Source: CBDCWQ01 sp965223435 (lineage in GTDB: Bacteria; Myxococcota; Kuafuiibacteriia; Kuafuiibacteriales; Kuafuiibacteriaceae). From it: a stretch of 64,000 nt of DNA. Positions 17,403-25,842 of the stretch are shown here, piece by piece (the stretch's first letter is position 1; the number at the start of each line of letters is the position of its first letter). The stretch is from contig CBDCWQ010000007.1 in assembly GCA_965223435.1 (NCBI GenBank), positions 1 through 64,000 on the forward strand, read 5' to 3'. Position numbers and translations under genes: made by a program. Below the pieces are notes generated by a model, which did not search any database, was not told the DNA's origin, and was given only the letters and a program-made list of their open reading frames with translations.

Positions 17403-20084
17403 GTGGGCCGTAAGGCGCGCGGAAAGTCCAAGGTCCTCCCTCGTGAGCCTCTGACCGGCGGTGTGCCAGAAACGCTCCTTCTTGCGGGGGCGGTTCTGAC
17501 CGTTCTGCTGGTAACCCTCTATTTTAGTCGAAGCGTCAACCGCGTGTTCGACGTCCCCAAGGCCCTCGCGCTCAAAGTAGGGGGGGCCGGCAGCCTGCTG
17601 GCGTGGCTCCTTTATGGCCTTTTCGGGCGTGGCTACCCGCTTCGGTCCATTCGGGTTCTGTTTGGTCCGATCTTGGCGCTCACGTTGGTGGTGGCGCTCT
17701 CGACCCTCCTCTCGGTCGACGTGCCTACGAGCTTTTACGGGGTCTATGAGCGGCAATTCGGTCTTCAGGGTTTTTTGGGCTGTATCGGTTTGTTTGTCAT
17801 CCCCGCCACGTGCCTTGGAAGTCGGCGCGGCGCGCTCCTCGCGCTCTTCGGCTTGGTGGCCCTGGCCGGCGTCGTGGGGAGCTATGCGTTTGTCCAGGCG
17901 CACGGACACGATCCCTTCCTCTTTTTTACCAAGCCCCATACGAAGGTCTACTCCACCCTGGGCAACGCAACGTTCGCGGGCAACGCTTTGGCCCTCGTCT
18001 TTCCACTATCCCTAGCCATCGCCGCGGTCACCACTGCCGAAACGTTGATCCCCGGCCCCGAGGGCAAGGGGCCCCGCCTCGCCCTTCCCTGGCTTCTTGG
18101 CATCGCGGTGTTGTTGTCCCTGCAGATTCTTCCCAGCTTTTTGGTTGTGGACTCTCAATCCCTTGCTTCGGCCACCGCGTCGGCAGCTCACGGTGCGAAG
18201 TGGCAGATCGTGTACCGTGTGGGCGCCGGCGCGTCGCTTTTGCTGTTTGTCTTGGCGGGGCTGATGGGGACCCGTGGTCCCGCGACCATGCGCTTCCGAA
18301 GCCTTTTGGCCCGGCAATGGGCAGACGCGTTTGGTGCGGGATGCCTGACAGGCATGTGGATCGCCATCACTTTGGGCCTCGTGTATACCCGTACGCGAGG
18401 CGCGTGGGTGGGCAGTCTCGTGGCCGTCGCTGCCGGCGTGGCTCTTTTTCCGCAGCTGTTTAAAGAAAGACCGGCCTTGCGCACCGGTTTGCGGCGGGTT
18501 GCGTGGGGCGGGCTTCTCGCATGTAGTGTTGCACTTATTTGGTTTGCGGCTGCGGGGGACCACGTCTTTGCGCGTTCGCTTCGCTCCATCCCGCAGGCCT
18601 TCTTGTCCAACAAGAACCAAGGCAAAGGCCAGGGCACACGACGCTATTTGTGGTCTGAGAGCCCGAGGGTCCTGGTTCATCACAAAAAAACGCTCCAGCG
18701 CCAGCGCGAAGACCAAGAGGATATCGCGCGGCATGCGGACGAAAACCTGTTTGGGACTTTGGGCCTATCGGCGCCCAATCCTCGTTCAGTCCAGGGTGCA
18801 CCCGCTTGGCGCAGCCTTGCGGTCTATTTTCTTGGCATTGGCGTCGAGACTTATCGCTACGTGTTCATGAGTCACAAGAGCAAACGTTTGGAAGAGCTCG
18901 ACAAGATGACCAACCATGATAATCCGCACAACAATTATCTTTATGTGCTCGCTTCTTTCGGGATTTTGGGCTTGTGCGCGTACCTGTGGCTCCTCGGCCT
19001 CGCCCTTTGGGCTGCGTATCGTGTGTTCGACCCCAAACTTGAGCCCGAAACGGGCCCCAAAGCGCATATCAGGGTGCGGGCCATTGCCCTTGGCGTCGTC
19101 ACCTCGTTGTTTGGCTATGCCGTGTACTCCATTGCGGGCTTTGACTCGGTGGCATGCTCCGTTTTCTTCTTTTTCCTTTTGGGGGTCGTGGTGGTGTATT
19201 TTGAGCCGCCCAAGGATGCCCGTCCTCGGCGGTTGGGCGAAGCCGCGTGGGCCTTCGTTTCGAAGGGGCAGCCCCAAAGTCAGACCGGCCTGTCCTTGGC
19301 GGTTGCCGTCGTTGGCTTCGTGCTTTTAGGCTACACGATGCTCGGCGGGTACTGGGTCTATCAGGCCGAGCTCGCTTATGCGTCCTCTCATCATTATCGG
19401 GCTTACGCCCAAGCCGAAATGAATCAAGGGAAAGCGGATTCGGCGCATCGGTACATGGACTTGGAAGTTGAGCAGATCCAAAGGGCTATCCGCATTCATC
19501 CCTACGAGAGTTTTTACAAACAGAATCTAGGGAATGCGTATGCTCGGCGGGCACGTCTTTACGTCAATGAGGCCGCGGCATTGGCCAAAGGTCCCGATAA
19601 GCGCCGGGTGCAGGTTAAGCTTCAAAAAGCGGAACAGAGTGCTCGCCAAGCGGAAAGCGTGCTCTATGCGGCGCTGGAGCACGCGTGGGCGCCCGAGAAT
19701 ACGTTCATATCGCTGTTCCAGCTTTACTACGCCCTCAGTCAATCCGACAAAGCGGAGCACGCCCTTGAAAGGGCCCTCGATCACAGCCCGCATTTGGGTG
19801 TGGTGCGGGCGAATCTCGCAACCTTGAAGCTGGACCGAGGGGCATACAAAGAAGCGCTTTCTGATTGCCATTGGGTCCTTGAGGTCGACAAAAAGAATGC
19901 CATGGCTTTTCGAACTTGTGGTCAGGCTTATGCCCGTCTTGGGCAGCGAGACAAGGCAGAACACTACCTCAAAAAAGCCTTGGCGTACGCCCCTTCCGAT
20001 AAACTCGCGAAGCAGTACATGCAGGCCCTCTTGGTGACCCACTCGACAGGACCAAAAACGTCTTCCTCAACGAAGGCGCCGTAG
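17403..20084 (+). CDS. O-antigen ligase/polymerase-like membrane protein with C-terminal TPRs
   Basis: About 893 residues. The N-terminal two thirds contain about ten or more hydrophobic helices and match the Wzy/WaaL-type O-antigen ligase-polymerase superfamily, which joins lipid-linked sugar chains at the periplasmic face. Typical marks are YTRTRGAWVGS in one loop and the large periplasmic loop ending DNPHNNYLYVLASFG, where the conserved His lies. The C-terminal part is a TPR array (LFQLYYALSQSDKAEHALER; FRTCGQAYARLGQRDKAEHY). The open frame runs back to 16476 inside ffh on the other strand, so I start at GTG 17403; GTG 17463 is also possible. It may help make a surface polysaccharide, as may the glycosyltransferase at 11847 and the sugar transferase at 28618. 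Confidence 0.88.
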   Translation: MGRKARGKSKVLPREPLTGGVPETLLLAGAVLTVLLVTLYFSRSVNRVFDVPKALALKVGGAGSLLAWLLYGLFGRGYPLRSIRVLFGPILALTLVVALSTLLSVDVPTSFYGVYERQFGLQGFLGCIGLFVIPATCLGSRRGALLALFGLVALAGVVGSYAFVQAHGHDPFLFFTKPHTKVYSTLGNATFAGNALALVFPLSLAIAAVTTAETLIPGPEGKGPRLALPWLLGIAVLLSLQILPSFLVVDSQSLASATASAAHGAKWQIVYRVGAGASLLLFVLAGLMGTRGPATMRFRSLLARQWADAFGAGCLTGMWIAITLGLVYTRTRGAWVGSLVAVAAGVALFPQLFKERPALRTGLRRVAWGGLLACSVALIWFAAAGDHVFARSLRSIPQAFLSNKNQGKGQGTRRYLWSESPRVLVHHKKTLQRQREDQEDIARHADENLFGTLGLSAPNPRSVQGAPAWRSLAVYFLGIGVETYRYVFMSHKSKRLEELDKMTNHDNPHNNYLYVLASFGILGLCAYLWLLGLALWAAYRVFDPKLEPETGPKAHIRVRAIALGVVTSLFGYAVYSIAGFDSVACSVFFFFLLGVVVVYFEPPKDARPRRLGEAAWAFVSKGQPQSQTGLSLAVAVVGFVLLGYTMLGGYWVYQAELAYASSHHYRAYAQAEMNQGKADSAHRYMDLEVEQIQRAIRIHPYESFYKQNLGNAYARRARLYVNEAAALAKGPDKRRVQVKLQKAEQSARQAESVLYAALEHAWAPENTFISLFQLYYALSQSDKAEHALERALDHSPHLGVVRANLATLKLDRGAYKEALSDCHWVLEVDKKNAMAFRTCGQAYARLGQRDKAEHYLKKALAYAPSDKLAKQYMQALLVTHSTGPKTSSSTKAP

Positions 20085-20105
20085 GCCCCCGGAGTGTGGG
20101 GCCCG

Positions 20106-21242
20106 CTATCGTACCATGGCCAAAAACACCAAGATGGCCGCAGCGGTAAGCAGAAGTGCGAGGGCTATTTTGATGGAGCGTGGCATGCCCATCCCGGATT
20201 CTTCGGCTTCGGTCGCACGGCGTAGCGCGTAGAAACCCAAAATGGTGCCGACTTGCTCAAGGTACCGCTTGGCCTCGACGCTTTCAGGATGCTGTTCTTT
20301 GAATCCGCGATAGCAGGCGGCTGCGAATTCAGGCTGCTTGGCTTGGATGCAGGCTTGAATGAAGTTTTGCTGCGTATCTTCGTTGTGCATGTGTTGCCGG
20401 GCTTCGACCCAAAGACCCTCGAGCGATTCCGTGCTTTTTGTCGGACGTGCGGCGGGTTCGAGGAGCTCCGCGCGAATGGCAACCGTTCCGGCGCGGGTGT
20501 TTTTTGGGTCCAACGCTTCGTCGTAAAACTGGGCTAGGCACGCCTGTGCATGGGGCTGATCTTCGGTTTGAAACCCAAAACCTTCGGGTTGGTGCGCGGT
20601 GACCCGACCACGAAGCTCGTAGACGCGGCTGGCCACCGGAAGCGTTACGCGAATCCGCGTCCCCGTCTTGAGGGGGTCAAGACAATCGAGCTCAAACTGT
20701 CCGGCCGGCGACATGGCCCGGATGCGGGCTCGGGACAAGCCTTGGGGCCCTTGGACTGTCGCGCGAACGATGCGGGTATCGAGTGCCCGGACCAACGGCG
20801 GCGGTGCGGACGGGGAGCCCTCTTCGGGGCTTGAACGGCTGGGGTCGGCGGCGGGGTCACAAAGCGAAGACTCGATGGCCCGGGCCAGGTCGTCGGGCAA
20901 AAAGGGCTTGGTGAGAACATGCCGGACTTGATGGCTTCGTGTGTATGGATGGGTATCGAGGGGCGCGGGGGAGCTCAGAATCAGGGGCAAGCCATCGGGC
21001 ACGCCCAAGTGCGCGAACGGAGCCGGTCGGTCTTGGTGGGCCTCTTCGGTGGGCACCTCAAGGATGCAAAGATGGAAGGGGGTCGGGAGGGCCCCCCAGT
21101 TTGCGTGGGGCTGCCGACGACTGACGCGGCACGTGTACCCGCGCTCAAGAAGGCGGGCGCCCAGCAAGGCGCCAGCCCGGACATTGTCATCCAGGATCAG
21201 GATGCGGTTCTTTTGAGGGTTGAATGGCACCTTGTCATCCAA
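20106..21242 (-). CDS. Receiver-like/PilZ protein with C-terminal membrane anchor; phospho-acceptor Asp replaced
   Basis: A 378-residue protein. Residues 12-128 follow a response-regulator receiver pattern: acidic pair D18-D19 (ILILDDN), Ser90/Ser91 (LILSS) and Lys112 (VLTKPF). The strand that should carry the phosphorylated Asp reads FHLCILEVP, giving Glu62, so classical phosphorylation is unlikely and a constitutive state is possible. After a Pro/Ser linker, residues of about 160-250 resemble a PilZ (cyclic-di-GMP) domain, with RARIRAMSPAGQFEL close to but not identical with the RxxxR-(D/N)xSxxG signature. A helical TPR-like segment and a tail anchor (IALALLLTAAAILVFLAM) complete it. It follows the biotinyl-domain gene on the same strand by about 48 bp. 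Confidence 0.8.
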   Translation of the reverse strand: MDDKVPFNPQKNRILILDDNVRAGALLGARLLERGYTCRVSRRQPHANWGALPTPFHLCILEVPTEEAHQDRPAPFAHLGVPDGLPLILSSPAPLDTHPYTRSHQVRHVLTKPFLPDDLARAIESSLCDPAADPSRSSPEEGSPSAPPPLVRALDTRIVRATVQGPQGLSRARIRAMSPAGQFELDCLDPLKTGTRIRVTLPVASRVYELRGRVTAHQPEGFGFQTEDQPHAQACLAQFYDEALDPKNTRAGTVAIRAELLEPAARPTKSTESLEGLWVEARQHMHNEDTQQNFIQACIQAKQPEFAAACYRGFKEQHPESVEAKRYLEQVGTILGFYALRRATEAEESGMGMPRSIKIALALLLTAAAILVFLAMVR

Positions 21243-21290
21243 TTCTGCCCTGCATTCCTATAGGCGCCCCTTTGGGATGGGCTCAGCCGT

Positions 21291-21503
21291 TTAGGAGATG
21301 ACCGCGATGACATCGCCCTCGGCGATCGCCTGGCCTTCCGACGCGCGAATTTCCGAGACCACGCCCTCTTCTTCGGCTTCGACGGGCATTTCCATCTTCA
21401 TGGACTCCAAAATGGCGACGACGTCACCTTCGGCCACCGTGTCTCCCTGCTTGACTTCAATCTTCCAGACCGTCCCGGTGATGTGGGCTTTGACCTCACT
21501 CAT
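21291..21503 (-). CDS. Stand-alone biotin/lipoyl attachment domain protein
   Basis: A 70-residue protein that is nothing but a biotinyl domain: VWKIEVKQGDTVAEGDVVAI, the ESMKME attachment motif with the acceptor lysine at 36, and a closing GQAIAEGDVIAVIS hammerhead half. The motif ESMKME points to biotin more than lipoate. Such carriers serve acyl-CoA or pyruvate carboxylases, but no biotin carboxylase or carboxyltransferase is in this window, so its partner is encoded elsewhere. Start at ATG 21503; it diverges from the S55 peptidase gene. Confidence 0.9.
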   Translation of the reverse strand: MSEVKAHITGTVWKIEVKQGDTVAEGDVVAILESMKMEMPVEAEEEGVVSEIRASEGQAIAEGDVIAVIS

Positions 21504-21567
21504 GGCTGGTGTTCATAACACAGCTCCCGGAAGGAAGGAGGGGCTGATGATGAGGGGTATTCTGGAA

Positions 21568-21596
21568 CTCTGTGGGCGTTCGCCCTCAGGGCAGAG
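21568..21596. promoter_or_regulatory. Stem-loop in the leader of the S55 peptidase gene
   Basis: CTCTG (21568-21572) pairs with CAGAG (21592-21596), and inside it GGGCG (21574-21578) pairs with CGCCC (21581-21585) across a two-base loop. The structure lies in the divergent region 65 bases ahead of the peptidase start. It could be part of an untranslated leader; no riboswitch class was recognised. Confidence 0.3.
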
Positions 21597-21660
21597 CCTC
21601 GGACTATAGGCTTGGGCCCAGCGGTCTGGTAATCCAGCCTGAGTGGGTACAGGGCGTCCG

Positions 21661-23553
21661 ATGATCTCGGGGGTGGTGGCGGTCCTCGTGCTGGGCATGG
21701 CTCTGGCCGCTCAGGGGGCAGAGGTCGTGGATTTCGAGCACGGCTTTCCGAAGACGACCAAGCACGCGCTCTACCCACTGTCGGAGATCAAAAGAGGGGA
21801 TCGCGGAATCGGGTATACGGTCTTGCGAGAAGACAAAGTGAGCCCCTTTGAGGTCGAAGTCTTGGGGGTGATGAAAGGCATGCTGGGGCCGGGGCAGGAC
21901 GTTATCCTTGCGCGCCTTACCGGCTCAGAGATTGAGTTTACCGGCGTCGTCTCTGGCATGAGCGGCAGCCCTGTGTACATCGGCGGCCGACTCGTGGGCG
22001 CCGTGGCCTACCGTTTTGGCGTGTTCTCGAAGGAGCCCATCGCCGGCATCACACCGATTCAAGGGATGCTCGAGATCGGGCGAAGGCAATGGGCATTGCC
22101 TTTGCCGAAGGCGGTGGATCGGCACTCGTTTTCGGGTGTGGATTTGAATGAATGGCGCGCTCGAAGGGTCGAGCCGCTCCCGGTGCGATGGGGTTCACGT
22201 TCAATCCGTCAGGAAGAGGACCAGAGGCTACAACCGATCGAAACGCCGCTGATGGTGGCCGGTCTAGACCCAAAGTCGCGCGCGTATCTTTACGAACGTC
22301 TCACCGAAGCGGGTTTTCGCCTGGGGTCTACCTTGGGAGGGGCGGGGGTGATGCCGATGCCAACGGGCATCGCCAAAAACGCACCCGCCGCCGCCGGCGG
22401 CGTGCGGGCGGCCCCCATCGCACCCGCATCCCCTATCGCGGCGGTGTTGATGCGCGGAGACATTTCCATCGCGGCCATCGGAACCGTCACTTTTGTGGAG
22501 GGCAAAGACGTCTATGCCTTTGGGCACCCTTTTCTCGGAACCGGAAGGGTCAAGATCCCGATGGCGACAGCCTCGATCCTCAATACGCTCGCGACGCCTG
22601 CCGGATCTTACAAACAAGGAACGCCGGCCCTGAATGTCGGGGCCATCACCCACGATCGGCTTACCGCTATCGCGGGGCGGCTCGGAGACGTCGCCCCGAT
22701 GGTGCCGGTTTCGGTTCGCGTGGGGGTCGCATCCGACACCCAGAGCGTTGCGCCGCGGACAACCAAGGTCGAAATTGTCAAATCTCTTGCTTGGCTGTCG
22801 CCTTTGTTGGAAAGCGCGGTTCTGGGCGCCGCGGCGCGCCGATTGGGGTACGAAGGGGGCGGCACCATCGATTTTCGCGCGCGTCTCCATGTGGGCGAGC
22901 GCACGTTGGCGTTTACAGACAGTTACAGCAGCCCGGCGCCAACCAATGTGGCTTCATTGGTCGCCAGAGATCTCAGAAATACGGTCTCGGTCATCGCGAA
23001 GAACGTTGTGGGTGAACCAGATTTTCGCGGCATCGAAATGGAACTGGACGTTTCACCGGACGTCGCCATTTCTCGCCTCGAAGAAGTCGTGCCTGACCGC
23101 GCACGCGTCCGCCCCGGCGACCAGCTTGGTTTTACTATTTTTTTGCGGCGGTATCGGGGCGAGCGGCGACCGGTTCGGATGGCCCTCCAAGTCCCCGAAG
23201 ATGCTGAGGGCACCATGAGCTTGTTTGTGGGCGGTGGGGTCGACATGGATCGCCGGGACGCGCGTGTGCTCGGGCGACGCTATCCCAAAAACCTTGATGC
23301 GCTTTTGGGTGTGCTTGCCGACAGGCGGTCCGCCCGAAGCATCCATGCGGGCCTCTACCTGAAGCGGCCGGGCCTTCGCGTGGGCACCGAGGTCTACTCT
23401 TCGTTGCCCCCCTCGATGCGGACGGCGTTGCACAAGCACGGTGGCAAGGCGAGCCAGGCGTTGACGGAGGCCTTTGGGCCGTCCAAAGAGATCCCGTGGC
23501 CCGATGTGGTCCGGGGCGCGTTTGCAATTCCGGTAGAGGTTTCCAAATGGTAG
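21661..23553 (+). CDS. Secreted S55-family (SpoIVB-type) serine peptidase-like protein
   Basis: About 630 residues with an N-terminal signal peptide (MISGVVAVLVLGMALAAQGA). The region after it matches peptidase family S55: KRGDRGIGYTVLREDKVSPFEVEVLGV and the catalytic Ser motif SGMSGSPVY at about 99-106. In SpoIVB this domain cleaves a signalling partner outside the membrane. Here it is followed by a long region with FGHPFLGTGR and a C-terminal beta-rich part, an arrangement seen in non-sporulating bacteria whose targets are unknown. I prefer ATG 21661 over GTG 21643 because the signal peptide then begins cleanly. Its stop overlaps the start of the propeller gene, so the two are probably made together. 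Confidence 0.85.
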   Translation: MISGVVAVLVLGMALAAQGAEVVDFEHGFPKTTKHALYPLSEIKRGDRGIGYTVLREDKVSPFEVEVLGVMKGMLGPGQDVILARLTGSEIEFTGVVSGMSGSPVYIGGRLVGAVAYRFGVFSKEPIAGITPIQGMLEIGRRQWALPLPKAVDRHSFSGVDLNEWRARRVEPLPVRWGSRSIRQEEDQRLQPIETPLMVAGLDPKSRAYLYERLTEAGFRLGSTLGGAGVMPMPTGIAKNAPAAAGGVRAAPIAPASPIAAVLMRGDISIAAIGTVTFVEGKDVYAFGHPFLGTGRVKIPMATASILNTLATPAGSYKQGTPALNVGAITHDRLTAIAGRLGDVAPMVPVSVRVGVASDTQSVAPRTTKVEIVKSLAWLSPLLESAVLGAAARRLGYEGGGTIDFRARLHVGERTLAFTDSYSSPAPTNVASLVARDLRNTVSVIAKNVVGEPDFRGIEMELDVSPDVAISRLEEVVPDRARVRPGDQLGFTIFLRRYRGERRPVRMALQVPEDAEGTMSLFVGGGVDMDRRDARVLGRRYPKNLDALLGVLADRRSARSIHAGLYLKRPGLRVGTEVYSSLPPSMRTALHKHGGKASQALTEAFGPSKEIPWPDVVRGAFAIPVEVSKW

Positions 23554-25787
23554 GCGTACATCGCTTGAAGAGCACCCCAAACACCGCACAAAAGGGCGCT
23601 TTGGCCCCAAGGCTTTTGATCGGTGTGTTAGGCCTCTGGCCCGCGGGCGTTCGCGCGGAGCCCACCCTCAACCTGATTTTGAGCGGTCCTCGCGAAATCT
23701 TGGCCGGCGATCCCAAGACGGCCAGTGTGGATGCGTCGGGCCGGATTACTTTGGGTTGGCAATTGCAGGATCGGACCGAAGCGCTTGGCTATCCGGTGCT
23801 GGGGCTGAGCCGTGGGCCTCAAAAAGGAATCTACGTCGGCACGGCCGGTGGGGGACTGGTCCTGGTGTCGCCCAAAGGGAAAAAACGAACCCTCGATGGT
23901 ACCGGTGAGCTGGCGATTTGCGCCCTGGCTCAAGTGGGCCGTGAATTATACTATGGGGCGAATCCCCGCGGGGGCATTTGGCGGCTTTCTTCCGGGAGCA
24001 ACAAGTCGAAGCCATTCTATAAACCTACCGCGAAGTATGTTTGGGCCATGGCGCCCGACCCCAAAAACAAGGGCGTCTATGTGGCGACCGGCGAGCCCGG
24101 CGAGGTCCTCCATGTGCGTTCTGGGGGCCGGGTCCGCAAGCTCCTTGAGCCGAATGAAACCCATATACGGACCCTCCTGAATCACCCGACCCGGGGATTG
24201 ATTGCTGGGGGCGGGCAAAAGGGCATCGTGTACCAAATTCGAGGCCATATGCCTTACGCCTTGTACGACTCCAAGATGGAGGAAACGACGGCCCTGGCGT
24301 TTGATCCCGAGCGCCAAGACCTCTACGCAGCCTTTGTCAGCGAGTCGAAACCTGGCGCATTTTTGCCCGGTCGCTCCATGGGCCCAGTGAAGGATGACGC
24401 TGAGAACAATGAAGGGTCTCCCATCAAGGGAAGCGAAGTGGTGCGCATCACGCCGACCGGACGTATCGACGTCCTTTTTTCGTCAAAAAGAGAAGGCGCT
24501 TTGGGGCTGTCTTTCGACCGCGGGGCCCGGCGGCTGTACATCGCAACCGGTGCCGGGCCCAAAGAACGTGCGCGGGTCTACGCGGTGGAAGTCGAGGACC
24601 GAGACCGATTGGTCTTGGTTTCTAGAATGGATGCACCGGTGGTCACTTCGATGATGATGGGCAACAAGAGCCGCCGTTTTGTGGTCGGGACTTCTCCCTC
24701 AGGGCAAGTGATGCAGATCGGTCCCGCACGTCGAGACGAGTCCACGTACGTGAGCAAAGAACAAGATCTGGGAAGCATCTCGGCGATCGGTCGGGTCTCT
24801 TTTGAAGGGACGGTCCCAGAGTCGTCGAGCGTCCGGGTATTTGTACGAACGGGGAACACCGAAAAACACGACAAGACCTGGTCGGCGTGGTCCCGGCCCG
24901 CGACGGAGCCTGAGGGCCGCGATGTCCGGGTCCCCGAGGGCCGCTATGCCCAGTTTAGGGTGATCTTGAGCGCACGTTCGCCCAAGGAACGGCCCTTTGT
25001 GAAGCTGCTTCGGGCCTCTGTGATGCGCATGAACGTCGCCCCCAAACTCAACGAGGTTTTTGTGCTTCCAAGGGGCATCTACATGCGGGCGATGCCCAAA
25101 GAGGTGGACAAGGAAAAGACTTTGACGCTGACCCCTTCCGCGCTCTCAGGGCTCAGGCGAGGGTCCAAATCGGGTGAATCGCGGACCAGGGTGCGCCAGG
25201 GTTTCGAAAAAGGCATGATGACGGGCTCGTGGCATGCCGAAGATGCCAACGGTGATGCCCTCCTCTACCGCGTTGAAATGCGCAGGCTCGACGGAACCGC
25301 TCGGCCTTGGGCGGTGCTCGAAGAGGCGCAGGAGCATCCCTTTGTGAGTTTTGATGCGCGAGCCTACCCCGACGGTCGCTATCAGCTTCGGGTGACCACC
25401 AGCGATCGGCCCTCCAACCCGCCGGATCGTGCGCTCACCGACCAAAGTGAATCGGAGCCCTTCTACCTCGACAACACCCCACCCGAGATCGTCGAACTCC
25501 ACGTCAAGACCCAGCGGAGGGGGCGCGTCCGCATCGAAGCCAAGGTCCAAGATCGGGTTTCACCCATCAACGTCGCCGAGTTCTCGGTCAACGGCGGCCC
25601 GTGGTTGATGCTTCCCGCCCGCGACGGCCTTTTGGACGCCAAACAGGAAACGCTGGAAGTTGATCTCGGTTCCGGTCAGGGTCCCGGAGGCTGGGCGCCC
25701 GTGGCCGAACGTCAAACGGTTGTGGTTCGGGTCAAAGATGCGGCGGACAACCAGACGGTTCGGTCTGCCTTTTTCTCGCTCGACTGA
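23547..25787 (+). CDS. Secreted beta-propeller protein with C-terminal Ig-like domains
   Basis: About 746 residues with a signal peptide (RLLIGVLGLWPAGVRA). Residues of about 70-400 contain WD40/NHL-like blade motifs (GIYVGTAGGGLVLVSPKG; GVYVATGEPGEVLHV; LYIATGAGPKERARVYAV), giving a probable propeller. The C-terminal part has two Ig/fibronectin-like segments (WHAEDANGDALLYRVEMRR; LDNTPPEIVELHVKTQ). No catalytic residues are apparent, so a binding or scaffold role in the periplasm or outer membrane is likeliest. The ATG at 23547 overlaps the end of the S55 peptidase gene, which suggests this protein is its partner or substrate. Confidence 0.82.
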   Translation: MVGVHRLKSTPNTAQKGALAPRLLIGVLGLWPAGVRAEPTLNLILSGPREILAGDPKTASVDASGRITLGWQLQDRTEALGYPVLGLSRGPQKGIYVGTAGGGLVLVSPKGKKRTLDGTGELAICALAQVGRELYYGANPRGGIWRLSSGSNKSKPFYKPTAKYVWAMAPDPKNKGVYVATGEPGEVLHVRSGGRVRKLLEPNETHIRTLLNHPTRGLIAGGGQKGIVYQIRGHMPYALYDSKMEETTALAFDPERQDLYAAFVSESKPGAFLPGRSMGPVKDDAENNEGSPIKGSEVVRITPTGRIDVLFSSKREGALGLSFDRGARRLYIATGAGPKERARVYAVEVEDRDRLVLVSRMDAPVVTSMMMGNKSRRFVVGTSPSGQVMQIGPARRDESTYVSKEQDLGSISAIGRVSFEGTVPESSSVRVFVRTGNTEKHDKTWSAWSRPATEPEGRDVRVPEGRYAQFRVILSARSPKERPFVKLLRASVMRMNVAPKLNEVFVLPRGIYMRAMPKEVDKEKTLTLTPSALSGLRRGSKSGESRTRVRQGFEKGMMTGSWHAEDANGDALLYRVEMRRLDGTARPWAVLEEAQEHPFVSFDARAYPDGRYQLRVTTSDRPSNPPDRALTDQSESEPFYLDNTPPEIVELHVKTQRRGRVRIEAKVQDRVSPINVAEFSVNGGPWLMLPARDGLLDAKQETLEVDLGSGQGPGGWAPVAERQTVVVRVKDAADNQTVRSAFFSLD

Positions 25788-25842
25788 GTTTTGCTTGGCT
25801 CCGCCTTGCGAACAACCGGAAGAGGGCGCCGGTCGGTCGCCC

